From: JAGAJR01 sp048463395
Lineage (GTDB): Bacteria > Pseudomonadota > Alphaproteobacteria > RF32 > CAG-239
Length of the DNA: 64,000 bases
Direction: 5' to 3'
Assembly: GCA_048463395.1 (NCBI GenBank)
Contig: DBFWPL010000022.1
Coordinates: 1-64,000, forward strand
Below the pieces are notes generated by a model that worked only from the letters and a program-made list of their open reading frames with translations, was not told the DNA's origin and did not search any database. Below, piece after piece: positions 24,787 through 34,196 of this stretch (position 1 is the stretch's first letter; each line of letters starts with the position of its first letter). Both the position numbers and the translations under genes were made by a program.

Positions 24787-26628
24787 ATGTGCGGAATAGT
24801 TGGATATATCGGAAATAACGCAGTAGCGGATGTTTTGTTGGACGGGTTAAAAAGTTTGGAATACAGGGGCTATGACTCATCAGGAATTGCCTTAAATGAC
24901 AATGCCGGATTTGATGTTTTTAAGGCAGACGGAAAATTGAACAACCTGTTTGATGTTATCCGTAATGATTCCCAAAGGATAAAAAATCCGACCAGCGGTA
25001 TCGGACATATTCGTTGGGCAACCCATGGCAAAGCAACGATTGACAATGCTCATCCGCACTTGTCCAATGACGGAAAGTTGGTTTTGGTGCATAACGGCAT
25101 TATTGAAAATTATAAAGAATTAAAAGAAGAACTCCAACGAGAAGGATTTGTTTTCCATTCCCAGACGGATACGGAAACCGCCGTTCATGTCATTGACCGT
25201 GAATATAAAAAGTGTGGTTCTTTGGAGGAAGCGGTCAGACGCGGAGTGCAAAAACTCTCGGGAGCTTTTGCCTTTTGCATTATGCACAAAGACGAGGCTG
25301 ACAAAATTATCGCCGTCCGCAAGAATGCTCCGCTGATTATCGGTCTGAGCGAAAATGAGAACTATATTGCCAGTGATATTCCGGCGGTTATCGGTAAAGT
25401 GAAGAAAATCATTTACCTCAACGACGGAGAACTGGCGGTAGTAACCCGCAATAAAGTTGTTGTCAGTGATTTGTCCGGAAATGTTTTGGAAAAGAAAGCC
25501 GAAAACATCGGTTTTAATCCTGAAATTATCAGCAAACACGGTTACAAACATTTTATGTTAAAAGAAATTAACGAGCAGCCGGATATTGTCCGCAAGGTTT
25601 TGGCCCGCCATGTGAAAGATGTTGTGTCTCCGGTAGATGCTGATGGCGTAAATTTGAACATCGACTGGAATAAGGTTGAAAATATTTCGATTATCGCTTG
25701 CGGAACATCGCTGCACGCCGCCATGGTCGCCAAATACATCTGGGAAGACTGGCTTGGCATTCCGGTTAATGTAGAAGCCGCCAGTGAATATATCTACCGC
25801 AAAAACACCACCGGAAAAGGCTCTTTGGTGATTGGAATTTCCCAGTCAGGTGAGACGGCGGATACAATTACGGCCGTTAAGCAGGCTAAGGAAAAAGGAG
25901 CTAAGATTCTAATCGTAACCAACCGCGAAGATTCAAGCATTGTCCGCTATGCCGACAGTGTTCTGCCGCTGGAAGCCGGAATAGAAATCAGCGTTGCCGC
26001 CACCAAGTCTTACACGGCTCAGCTTTTGGCAATGTATTGGGTCGGGCTTTACGCTGCCGAACAAAGAAATTCATTGTCGGCTGAACAGTTGACGGAATTA
26101 AAACAGGGATTGCTGGAGCTTCCGGCAAAAATGGAAGAAGTACTGAGCAATGCCGGAAACATACAGCAGGTTGCCGAAGAATTGAACAAGTACAAGAACC
26201 TGATTTATATTGCCCGTGGAGCCAATCAGGCGTCTGCTCTGGAAGGGGCGTTAAAACTGAAGGAAATCAGTTACATTAACGCTAACGGATATGCCGCAGG
26301 AGAACTGAAACACGGGCCGATAGCCCTTTTGGATGAAAACATGCCGGTTGTAGCCGTTTTGGCTCCGGGGATTACTTACGCCAAAATGCTCTCCAACTGT
26401 GAAGAGGTAAAAGCTCGCAATGCCAAGTTAATAGCGGTAACGGCGGTGAGGGATAAGGCTGCTGAAAATTTATTTGAATATATTCTGCCTGTTCCGGAAA
26501 CCAAAGAGCATTTGTCTCCGTTGTTGTTAAATATTCCGTTACAGCTTTTGGCTTATTATATGGCGGACAGCTTGGGACGGGAAGTCGACCAACCGCGTAA
26601 TCTGGCGAAGTCCGTTACGGTCGAATAA
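24787..26628 (+). CDS. glmS: glutamine-fructose-6-phosphate aminotransferase
   Basis: 613-residue cytosolic enzyme that makes glucosamine-6-phosphate, the first step to UDP-GlcNAc for peptidoglycan and LPS. The N-terminal glutaminase domain begins MCGIVGYIGN with Cys2 as nucleophile and has the IRWATHG motif. Two SIS domains follow (SQSGETADT, about 357; and LKHGPIAL, about 507). The C-terminus NLAKSVTVE is the usual one. No glmS ribozyme is seen upstream. It stands alone with its own terminator. Confidence 0.97.
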   Translation: MCGIVGYIGNNAVADVLLDGLKSLEYRGYDSSGIALNDNAGFDVFKADGKLNNLFDVIRNDSQRIKNPTSGIGHIRWATHGKATIDNAHPHLSNDGKLVLVHNGIIENYKELKEELQREGFVFHSQTDTETAVHVIDREYKKCGSLEEAVRRGVQKLSGAFAFCIMHKDEADKIIAVRKNAPLIIGLSENENYIASDIPAVIGKVKKIIYLNDGELAVVTRNKVVVSDLSGNVLEKKAENIGFNPEIISKHGYKHFMLKEINEQPDIVRKVLARHVKDVVSPVDADGVNLNIDWNKVENISIIACGTSLHAAMVAKYIWEDWLGIPVNVEAASEYIYRKNTTGKGSLVIGISQSGETADTITAVKQAKEKGAKILIVTNREDSSIVRYADSVLPLEAGIEISVAATKSYTAQLLAMYWVGLYAAEQRNSLSAEQLTELKQGLLELPAKMEEVLSNAGNIQQVAEELNKYKNLIYIARGANQASALEGALKLKEISYINANGYAAGELKHGPIALLDENMPVVAVLAPGITYAKMLSNCEEVKARNAKLIAVTAVRDKAAENLFEYILPVPETKEHLSPLLLNIPLQLLAYYMADSLGREVDQPRNLAKSVTVE

Positions 26629-26632
26629 AAAA

Positions 26633-26660
26633 CTGAGCCCTCTGAACAGAGGGCTTCGTT
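26633..26660. terminator. terminator between glmS and the histidine kinase gene
   Basis: GCCCTCTG-AA-CAGAGGGC between two convergent genes. Confidence 0.75.
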
Positions 26661-26661
26661 G

Positions 26662-28008
26662 TTATAAGGAACAAAGAGAAACTGTAAAGCCTTCCTGTGT
26701 ATTTTCAAAAGACAGGCGGCAGTTGTGAAAACGGGAAATCTGATCGGCGATTGCCAGTCCCAAACCGCTTCCAGTTTGCTTTTGTCCCGCCGGACGGAAA
26801 AACCTTTCACTTAAGCGGGAAAGAATACTCTCATCCACTTTTGTTTCCGAGTTAATGATTTTAAGTTTTCCGTCTTGAATAGAAATAAATATTTTTGCAT
26901 TGTCAGGACTGTATTTGACGGCATTGTCGATGAGGTTTCTCAGCAAAAGAGCACATAAGACAAGATTCCCTTTATTAACAGGGCCTTCTTGTGTCAGATT
27001 TGTTATGATGGAGATATCTCGACGTTCGGCTTCGGGACGATATTCTTCAATAATTTGTTCTGTGATTTCTGACCAATCAATAACCTCCTGTGTATAATCC
27101 TGTTGAGCGAAGGATGATTCTATTTTAGAAAAAGCCAGAAGCTGTTCCACCAATCGGGAAGAGCGTTCAATCCCCAGTTCAAGCTTTTTGAGAGTTGAAG
27201 CTAAAGTCTGCGGATCGTCTTTCGACATTTGAGCAATTTCCAGTTGAACCTTAAGAGCCGTCAGCGGGCTGCGGAGTTCATGGGCTGAATCTGAAATGAA
27301 ACTTCTTTCTCTTTTGAGCATTATTTCCGCTTGTTGCAGAAGAGAGTTCATTGCTTTAATCAAGGGTAAAATTTCAGTTGGAAGATTTTCCGTTTTAATC
27401 GGAGCAAGATTATCTGCTTTACGTGCTCCAATTTCTTCGGCCAGTTTTTTCAGAGGACGAAATTCTGTGCTGATGACGGCGATGGTTGAAGCAAGGAGCA
27501 GAATAAGTCCGATAAACCACGGAAGCATAAATTCTTCCACCATATCTGAGGCAATATCATCCCGATATTCAATTTCTTGTCCGATGGCGATAATATATTT
27601 TTCATCGGATGAGGGAATCCGGACAATTCGCCAATCATCTCCGTCAATATTTTCTTTGTTAAACATTCCGGTAACCGGACTATAGGAAAAATGCTTACCG
27701 TTTTCGTTATCATGAAAAATCATTTGCCCCTGAAGATTAAAAACGGCAAAACCGATAGCCTCGTCATCATCATCGGCATTGTATATGTTTTTTATAATCT
27801 TATTGGTAATGTTTTGAGCTTGAGGAGAAATATGCAGCCAATCCGTTGCAGCCAGTTGTCTTCCCAAAGCCAGTTGGTAGGTATCAAAGAACTCGTCTAT
27901 ATTTTCTCTTGTTTCTTTCCAGGAAACAAGGGCTGCGACAGCCCAAACCACACAGGAAATAAGAGCAAAGAAAATGATAAGCCTGAGATATAAACTGGAT
28001 TTTTTCAT
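26662..28008 (-). CDS. qseC: sensor histidine kinase (QseC-like)
   Basis: 448-residue inner-membrane kinase. Two membrane segments (about 9-28 and 163-182) flank a periplasmic sensor domain. The phospho-acceptor His is in SDSAHELRSPLTALK (about 243), and the ATPase motifs are NLIDNAVKYSP (N box) and GSGLGLAIAD (G box). It overlaps the response-regulator gene by 4 bases. Gene order ygiW-qseB-qseC matches that of E. coli, which supports the QseC call over a generic PmrB-like kinase. The signal is unknown. Confidence 0.88.
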   Translation of the reverse strand: MKKSSLYLRLIIFFALISCVVWAVAALVSWKETRENIDEFFDTYQLALGRQLAATDWLHISPQAQNITNKIIKNIYNADDDDEAIGFAVFNLQGQMIFHDNENGKHFSYSPVTGMFNKENIDGDDWRIVRIPSSDEKYIIAIGQEIEYRDDIASDMVEEFMLPWFIGLILLLASTIAVISTEFRPLKKLAEEIGARKADNLAPIKTENLPTEILPLIKAMNSLLQQAEIMLKRERSFISDSAHELRSPLTALKVQLEIAQMSKDDPQTLASTLKKLELGIERSSRLVEQLLAFSKIESSFAQQDYTQEVIDWSEITEQIIEEYRPEAERRDISIITNLTQEGPVNKGNLVLCALLLRNLIDNAVKYSPDNAKIFISIQDGKLKIINSETKVDESILSRLSERFFRPAGQKQTGSGLGLAIADQISRFHNCRLSFENTQEGFTVSLCSL

Positions 28009-28664
28009 ACTTCCCCCAAAAGATAACCGATTTTATTAATGGTTTGGACAAGTTCTTTGCCGAGCTTTTTTCTCAGATGGTGGATGTGAACTTCCACGGC
28101 ATTGCTTTGAACATCATCATCCCAGGAATAAAGTTTGTTTTCAATAGCTTCTTTGGTAAGAACTTTGTTCTTGTTAAGCAGCAAAAGCTCAAGTAAAGAG
28201 GTTTCTTTGGGTGAAAGGATAACATTTTGTCCGTTTTTTGCGACATTTCTGGTCAGGGGATTGAAAGTAATGTCCTTATACGAGATAACGGGTGTCGGAT
28301 GACCGTTTTGTCGGCGGATAAGGGCGTTAAGTCGGGCTTGAACCTCCAATAGTGCAAATGGTTTTCCGAGATAATCATCGGCACCGCTGTTTAAGCCGGC
28401 AATTCTTTGATCTACATCTCCTCTTGCCGTCAGAATTAAAACAGGTTCCTTACGTCCAGCCGTACGCCATTCCCGAAGAACGGAAAGGCCGTCTTGTCCC
28501 GGAAGCCCCAAATCGAGGACAACAGCATCATACGGAGCCTGCAGCAGTGCTTCTTTTCCGTCAGTTCCGTCGGTAAACCAGTCAACGTTGAAACCGAGTT
28601 TTTCCAAACCGATTTTCAGTCCGTCGCCGATAAGGCTGTCATCCTCAATAAGGAGAATACGCAT
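28005..28664 (-). CDS. qseB: OmpR-family response regulator (QseB-like)
   Basis: 219 residues: receiver domain with acidic pocket (EDD at 7-9), phospho-acceptor Asp in VVLDLGLPG (about 51) and Lys in GKPF (about 102). A winged-helix DNA-binding domain follows at about 125-218 (LSPKETSLLELLLLNKNKVLTKEAI, and VEVHIHHLRKKLG as recognition region). A direct repeat of CTTAAG 5 bases apart upstream of the linked ygiW gene fits the PmrA/QseB type of box. Confidence 0.92.
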   Translation of the reverse strand: MRILLIEDDSLIGDGLKIGLEKLGFNVDWFTDGTDGKEALLQAPYDAVVLDLGLPGQDGLSVLREWRTAGRKEPVLILTARGDVDQRIAGLNSGADDYLGKPFALLEVQARLNALIRRQNGHPTPVISYKDITFNPLTRNVAKNGQNVILSPKETSLLELLLLNKNKVLTKEAIENKLYSWDDDVQSNAVEVHIHHLRKKLGKELVQTINKIGYLLGEV

Positions 28665-28683
28665 ATTTTAATCCTTTTTATAT

Positions 28684-29046
28684 CTATTTTTTCAAAATAA
28701 CGCTGTCGACGTCGATTTCGGTCTCTTTAAGCATTTCTTTGTCTACTTCACCGCGAATTTCAATGGTATCAGCGGGGGTTACATTGACACCGTTCCAATC
28801 GTCATCGTCAATTTCCACAATAACCGAACCGGAGGCATCTTTAAACAAATATTTTTCGTGTCCGAGATTTTTTTCGATTTTTCCGACCAATACGACAGGA
28901 GTATCGTCACTGAGTTTAAGTGCTTCGGCAACGGTTGTCGGAGCAATGGTAGGACCGGTAAATCCTCCTTGAATATTTTGAGCTTGGGCATTGCTTGACA
29001 GGTAAAAAGCCATAGCTAAAGCATATAATGCAAAAATTTTGTTCAT
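28684..29046 (-). CDS. ygiW: YgiW/YdeI-family periplasmic OB-fold protein
   Basis: 120 residues with a signal peptide (cut after AQA, about 23) and a BOF/OB-fold domain (GGFTGPTIAPTTVAEALKLSDDTPVVLVGKIEKNLGHEKYLFKDASGSVIVEIDDDDW). In enterobacteria this family is tied to stress and peptide tolerance and is controlled by QseBC/PreAB. Here it lies 19 bases before qseB on the same strand, so the three genes probably form one operon. Confidence 0.88.
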   Translation of the reverse strand: MNKIFALYALAMAFYLSSNAQAQNIQGGFTGPTIAPTTVAEALKLSDDTPVVLVGKIEKNLGHEKYLFKDASGSVIVEIDDDDWNGVNVTPADTIEIRGEVDKEMLKETEIDVDSVILKK

Positions 29047-29108
29047 AATTTCTCTCCTTAAAAGTTAAGTTAAAATGTTTTTATGCATTTTTACTTCAAC
29101 ACGTTAAA

Positions 29109-29125
29109 CTTAAGGAACGCTTAAG
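29109..29125 (-). promoter_or_regulatory. PmrA/QseB-like box upstream of ygiW
   Basis: CTTAAG (29109-29114), five bases, CTTAAG (29120-29125). This matches the YTTAAK-N5-YTTAAK form of PmrA-type boxes. It lies 63 bases upstream of the ygiW start, about 15 bases before an AT-rich -10-like TAAAAAT on the reverse strand. Autoregulation of ygiW-qseBC by its own regulator is the simplest reading. Confidence 0.6.
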
Positions 29126-29217
29126 GTAAAAATTTTTTTATTTTATCTTTTTAAAATACAAAAAACCGCGGGCGGAACAATGTCGGCCGGCGGTTCTAGG
29201 AAAGAAAGCACAGGGGA

Positions 29218-29586
29218 TTACATTACATCCGGAGTAAGATATTTTCCCTGATAAAGCTTTTCGATTTCGGCTTTGTCAAGGGAGATGTCTTTTTCCGAAG
29301 AAGAGAAAAGATAGATACCGTTTTCTTCTCGCATCATAGCATTCAGGAGAGTAATCTGTTTGCCGAAAGTATTCGTGGCAATGGATAACTTGTCCTGCTT
29401 GATGTCAATGAATGCGTTTGCCATTCCGTCTATTTTCAGAATAGGCAAATAATGAACGGTGTCGTCCACCTCTACTTTTTCCAGTCCCCATTCTAAAAAT
29501 TCCTCTTTGATGCCGAAACGTGCGGCAAAAAAGGAGATGGTCATAAATTCAGCCTGATTGGCCGAGAGTTCTTCAAATTTATCCAT
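29218..29586 (-). CDS. conserved hypothetical protein
   Basis: 122 residues, cytosolic, acidic at the C-terminus, without signal peptide or recognised motif (SANQAEFMTISFFAARFGIKEEFLEWGLEKVEVDD). The ribosome site is not obvious. It lies between ygiW (same strand, 171 bases away) and the large coiled-coil gene (opposite strand). Function unknown. Confidence 0.55.
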   Translation of the reverse strand: MDKFEELSANQAEFMTISFFAARFGIKEEFLEWGLEKVEVDDTVHYLPILKIDGMANAFIDIKQDKLSIATNTFGKQITLLNAMMREENGIYLFSSSEKDISLDKAEIEKLYQGKYLTPDVM

Positions 29587-29737
29587 AGTCTTATATTTAT
29601 ATCGTTATACTAATATCACAAATTGCGGAATAATGCAAGATAAAATTTTCGTAAATTTTGTCGATTTTTTGTTTTAAAAATATTAAGTTTTAAGGCATAA
29701 TATAAATCAAATTAACATTTAAAACAGGATTCATTCT

Positions 29738-32371
29738 ATGCCATTGTTTGATGAGTTGGAAATCTTTTACGAACTAAAGCACAATATGCAGTTTCTGAAC
29801 AGTGTAAATGAGACTGATTTGGACAAAAATAAAGCGATTTATGAAGATGCTTTGGAAAATTTTCTGGATGCTTATCTTTTGTATGGCCAAAAAAATAAAA
29901 CCGGAATGGATTGGATTGTCGGAAAATTAAAGGAGCAGTTAGGGGCTTCTTTAAAATTTAAAGCCGATTCGGAAAAGGAGCTGTCCTCTCAGGTTGTTTC
30001 TCTGCAAAAGTTATTATCCTCTCCGGAGCTTTCTTCTTTACAGAGTGAAAAACTTGATAAGGAGATGAATGCTTATTTACAATCTGTGGCTTTGGAACAT
30101 CAACTGGATGAGAAACTGGCTCAACTTTCTAATTTGCCGCCGGCACCTCTGACAGGATTGGAAAAGCTGATAAAGGAGGCGGAAAAACAGGCTTCTAAGC
30201 AAGAAAAAGAGGTCTCTAAACAGAAAAGTGAAAAGAATAAGTACAGCAAGCTTAAAGGTGTTATAATAGATTCGGTTCAATCCCGTTTAGCGAAAAAAAC
30301 AGACAAGACGGAAGATGATACGTATATCGCCAATCATCTTAATGAAATTGTTCGGGCGGAAATGGTGGAAAATAAAGGATACAAATATCTTAGAGCGTTT
30401 TTCCCCGGAGATAAGTCCGTCGATTTAAGATTTTGGGGTTATAAAGGTGGATATGTTTTTTCCAATGATAAAATAAAAGACAAAAACAAGGTAACGGAGA
30501 TATATCAGCTTTTGGAGGAGGGAGAAAGCTTAACATTTGGAGAAGAGAAAAAAACTGAGAAGAAAAAATCGTCCAAAACGATAACGGATAAAGCCTTTAG
30601 AAAACTTCTTTCTGTTCCGGAACTCTCGGAACAGCAATCTAAAACATTGGAGCAGGAACGGAGAGCTTATGAATTTTATGTGTCTTCCGGTTTGGAAGAT
30701 AAAGCTCAAGAAGTTTTGGGAATGCTGCAGGAAAAATATACCGGAATGTCAAATCAGCAGAAACTAAAGCAATTTCAGGAAGACAAACTTAATCTCCAAA
30801 AGATAAAAGCCCAAAAAACAAAAGCAATTGAGAAAGCACTTGCCGACAGCATTCAGTCCTTACCGGAGAGTGAGCTTTTGAATATGTTTGCTCCGGCACG
30901 AGGAAACAATAAGACCGAAGAAAAACGCCGACAGAACTTTAATCGGCTGTTACAGACATTCTCTTCCGAAAAATGGCCGTTGCTTCATCAAAGTCGTCGT
31001 TCTTTGGTTAATTTGCTGAAAGAAGATTTGAGCCTGTGGGAGAATGTCTCGGAAAATTACTATAAGAATATAAAAAGAAGAGCGGAAGATAATTATTACA
31101 AAAGCATGACGGAAGACCTTTTTTCCGGTAAAAAGAGCGTGAAAGAAGTTCTTGCCGCCAACAAAGCAAACCTTCCCCCTGAGGTTACAAAGTTAATTTT
31201 GATAAGAAGTATTGAACTGCATGCTTTGGCTAAAGATAACGTTGTGCAGAAAGATAAGATGGATGAGCTCTCTCGCGAACTCGGCTATCATATCCGACTG
31301 AAGGAATATCCGGTAAAAAAAGGCAGACAGTTGCGGTCTAAGCTGATTACGGCTACCTTGAGATGCTTGGCAGACGGAAGAAAACTGGACTTGAACTCGG
31401 AACAGTCGGGATTTGATGCCAGAGATAGAAAATATATTCAGGAAAATTATGCAAAACTAAAGGAATTGTTTGGCGAAGAGCCAAATTTTCAACCGCTTGT
31501 CGGTGATGTGATTGAGGGAAAAGACCGTAAGCAGTCATTGGCTTTAACACCATATCAGAAACGATACAAAACTTTAGGATTGCTTGCAGCTCTTGGGATG
31601 GATAAGAAAAATGAAACGGTGGAAAATGAAGTATTTTCTCAAACAACAAATACACCGAACAATACAATGTTGAATGTTGTCAAGCATAAATCCGGTTGGA
31701 ATATGGATGACTGTTTGTTTGGCAATTATGTACAATTGTGTTTTGACCGAGAAGTAGATATGTCAAATAAAGCTGAAGTACAAAAACTAAAAGATGTATA
31801 TAAATGGCAGGAATTTAAAAGTAAAAATAAAAAAATGTCTGAACAATTGGCTGCCGAGTTTAATGCCAAAGCAGATAATCCGGCAAAATTGGTGGCAGGG
31901 CTTTTAGTTGAAGGAAAAATGTCTAAGGCGACGATACACCATAACGATCCGCTGAAATATGCCGTCAGTTCGGAAAATCCGAATGAATACAATAATCAGG
32001 ATAATCTGGCGATAAGTATGCAATGGGATGCTTGGGAAGATGATAACCACCAGATGGAACACTTAACGACTATTGAAGGTTTGGATGCCGGAAACCCTTA
32101 TCTTGTAAAAACCAAGAGTGGCTACGTCCGTCGTACGCAGTATGACTTGCAGGAAGGGGATATTATTTGCTACGAAAAACCACAGGTCAAAGTAGGCGGA
32201 AAGTTTCGAGATTTTATTCCGGAAAAAACGCTTTTTCTCAGCTCTACAGGATTGACTGTAACTTCTCCTGAAATTCCGGAAGTCTCTTTATCGCGAGAAC
32301 AACCGGCAAAAAAAGTCAGATTTCACAGGCAGTTACAAAACACCATGAGAGCGAGAAGCATGGCTTATTAA
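29738..32371 (+). CDS. large coiled-coil protein with C-terminal HNH-like motif
   Basis: 877 residues, cytosolic, very Lys/Glu-rich. Two copies of an internal repeat of about 43 residues are visible: KLLSSPELSSLQSEKLDKEM at about 91-110 and KLLSVPELSEQQSKTLEQER at about 288-307. The rest is largely helical up to about 600. Near the C-terminus (about 730-780) TIHHNDPLKY, NNQDNLAI and DNHQMEH give an HH...N...H pattern like HNH/LHH nucleases of polymorphic toxins and effectors. No secretion signal, immunity gene or family is recognised. Nuclease activity is inference. Confidence 0.7.
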   Translation: MPLFDELEIFYELKHNMQFLNSVNETDLDKNKAIYEDALENFLDAYLLYGQKNKTGMDWIVGKLKEQLGASLKFKADSEKELSSQVVSLQKLLSSPELSSLQSEKLDKEMNAYLQSVALEHQLDEKLAQLSNLPPAPLTGLEKLIKEAEKQASKQEKEVSKQKSEKNKYSKLKGVIIDSVQSRLAKKTDKTEDDTYIANHLNEIVRAEMVENKGYKYLRAFFPGDKSVDLRFWGYKGGYVFSNDKIKDKNKVTEIYQLLEEGESLTFGEEKKTEKKKSSKTITDKAFRKLLSVPELSEQQSKTLEQERRAYEFYVSSGLEDKAQEVLGMLQEKYTGMSNQQKLKQFQEDKLNLQKIKAQKTKAIEKALADSIQSLPESELLNMFAPARGNNKTEEKRRQNFNRLLQTFSSEKWPLLHQSRRSLVNLLKEDLSLWENVSENYYKNIKRRAEDNYYKSMTEDLFSGKKSVKEVLAANKANLPPEVTKLILIRSIELHALAKDNVVQKDKMDELSRELGYHIRLKEYPVKKGRQLRSKLITATLRCLADGRKLDLNSEQSGFDARDRKYIQENYAKLKELFGEEPNFQPLVGDVIEGKDRKQSLALTPYQKRYKTLGLLAALGMDKKNETVENEVFSQTTNTPNNTMLNVVKHKSGWNMDDCLFGNYVQLCFDREVDMSNKAEVQKLKDVYKWQEFKSKNKKMSEQLAAEFNAKADNPAKLVAGLLVEGKMSKATIHHNDPLKYAVSSENPNEYNNQDNLAISMQWDAWEDDNHQMEHLTTIEGLDAGNPYLVKTKSGYVRRTQYDLQEGDIICYEKPQVKVGGKFRDFIPEKTLFLSSTGLTVTSPEIPEVSLSREQPAKKVRFHRQLQNTMRARSMAY

Positions 32372-32621
32372 AAAAATATATTATAGCAAAAGCCCTGGAA
32401 ATATCTTCATTCATTAGATATAAACCGTCTCAGAGCTTAAAATAGAGATTTCTGAGTTCTTTTCTGATGACGAGATATTCCCAAGGTAATGCTTTTTATC
32501 TGATAAAATTCGTAAACTTGATTGAGACAAATATGCAGGGCTAATTTGTTCCTTATTGATATTATTTTATGGGTATGATATTTTTACAAAATATTTTGTG
32601 TTAAGGGAAGGGACAATAGAC

Positions 32622-33443
32622 ATGAGTGGCAAAGATGAAGGTCTTATAACTTTGAGCAATGGGCAGGCTGAATGCAAAATTTCCCTTTGGGGAGCAAATC
32701 TTGTGTCATATCGTCCAAAATCTCAGAAACATGATGTCTTTTGGCTCGGAGATTTAAATAAATTTGATAAAGCTCAGGCAATTCGGGGCGGAATACCGGT
32801 CTGCTGGCCAAGATTTGCGGAAGAAGAATTAAACGGAAACCTTCCTCGGCATGGCTTTGCCAGACTTTCTGATTGGAAATTGAAAAAAGTTGTTGTTGAT
32901 GAGACAAAAATGGAAACGGAATTATTTTTGATTCCGGATACAAAATTCGACGTTAATGCGAATGCTCATCTTTTTATCAAGATTACAGACAAACTTGAAT
33001 GCAGTTTGGAAACAATAAATAACGGAAAAGAAGAATTTAAATTCAGCGAAGCCCTTCATGCGTATTTTAATATTGGTTCCAGAGATAAAACCGAAATAAA
33101 AGGACTTTCCGGATATCAGTATCGAAATGCTTTGGACAGCAAAATTTATACGTTGGAAAATGATTTGATAATTCAAAACGAGTTTGACGCAGCTTTTATA
33201 AACCATACGGGGAATGTGGAAATTGCCGATAAGGTGTTTAATCGTGTTATATCCTTGGAAAAAAACGGGTCAAATACGACAGTTGTCTGGAACCCGAATA
33301 AAGATTTAGCAGAAATGAGCCCGGGACAATACCAAAACTTTGTCTGTGTGGAACCTGCTAATCAGGGAAATTCGTTTGTAACGCTCCAACCCGGAGAAAA
33401 ACATAAAATCTCCATGTCCGTACAGGTAAGAGAATTAAAATAA
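32622..33443 (+). CDS. D-hexose-6-phosphate mutarotase (YeaD-like)
   Basis: 273 residues from the ATG at 32622 (ribosome site GGGAAGGG). An upstream in-frame ATG at 32556 has no site and adds a non-family extension. Aldose-1-epimerase-type fold with RGGIPVCWPRF, LPRHGFAR (catalytic His) and SEALHAYFNIG. It interconverts anomers of glucose-6-phosphate for central metabolism. It stands alone and is followed 60 bases later by a PH-domain membrane protein gene. Confidence 0.9.
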   Translation: MSGKDEGLITLSNGQAECKISLWGANLVSYRPKSQKHDVFWLGDLNKFDKAQAIRGGIPVCWPRFAEEELNGNLPRHGFARLSDWKLKKVVVDETKMETELFLIPDTKFDVNANAHLFIKITDKLECSLETINNGKEEFKFSEALHAYFNIGSRDKTEIKGLSGYQYRNALDSKIYTLENDLIIQNEFDAAFINHTGNVEIADKVFNRVISLEKNGSNTTVVWNPNKDLAEMSPGQYQNFVCVEPANQGNSFVTLQPGEKHKISMSVQVRELK

Positions 33444-33502
33444 CCAGGATAAACTAAAACCGAACAGAAGGTATGTTTTTTGAATATCAGGAAGATCTAA
33501 AC

Positions 33503-33964
33503 ATGTCATATGTAAAAGGAACTCTGTCAAAAGATGAGGAAATTAAAGAAGTTGTGAAGTTGCATTGGTTTAATTATATTTTTACAGGTATTTTGGCTTT
33601 TATTGCTTTACTTTTTGTTATTTCTTATTTTGCCGGTGCCGAATTACAAAAAGCCCCTGGAACAAAATGGATTGTTATGCTTTTTGTTATATGGGCATTA
33701 TATGATTTCCTGAAACTATATACAACCGAAATGGTTATAACAAATAAGAGAGTTATATGCAGAAAAGGAATTATTAGTATAAAAACAGAAGAATTGAAAA
33801 ATGCAAAAGTTGAATCTATTGAGATTAAACAATCAATATTGGGAAGAATTTTGGGGTATGCCACTATTTGGTTCTCGGGAACGGGAACATCAAAAGTAAA
33901 ATTTGAAGCCGTTGATGACCCGTGGACAATAAAAAGTCGAGTGGAGTCAATCATTGGCGATTAA
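33503..33964 (+). CDS. PH-domain membrane protein (bPH2/YdbT-like)
   Basis: 153 residues from the ATG at 33503 (AGGAAG ribosome site). Two membrane segments (about 24-43 and 52-68) are followed by a bacterial PH domain: TEMVITNKRVICRKGIISIKTEELKNAKVESIEIKQSILGRILGYATIWFSGTG. The domain faces the cytosol next to the membrane. Function not known. It is the last core gene before the mosaic region. Confidence 0.85.
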   Translation: MSYVKGTLSKDEEIKEVVKLHWFNYIFTGILAFIALLFVISYFAGAELQKAPGTKWIVMLFVIWALYDFLKLYTTEMVITNKRVICRKGIISIKTEELKNAKVESIEIKQSILGRILGYATIWFSGTGTSKVKFEAVDDPWTIKSRVESIIGD

Positions 33965-34032
33965 TTTTTTGAAGAGGTGTAAAAATACACCGCTTTTATT
34001 GTATCCCCGCTCCCGGTTAGGCCGAGGGAGAT

Positions 34033-34146
34033 TTGGTAACTTCTTGGCTGGAGTATTTTATAGCCGGTGTGGCTGACGCGTTTGACAAGGTTCATGAACA
34101 TGTCAAAGATAAAAAACAAAAGGATTTACGGCAGATATATTATTAG
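34033..34146 (+). pseudogene. C-terminal fragment of a Fic-family protein
   Basis: One frame reads LVTSWLEYFIAGVADAFDKV then HEHVKDKKQKDLRQIYY to a TAG stop. The WLEYF-x-GV core is the usual segment that follows the catalytic loop of Fic/DOC AMP-transferases. No start codon and no HPFxxGNGR motif precede it, so only a remnant of about 37 codons is left, at the left edge of the mosaic region. Confidence 0.5.
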
Positions 34147-34196
34147 CATCGTTGTTAAGAAGAGCAGAAAGGCGAGCTGCCCCCTGAAGTTTTCTC

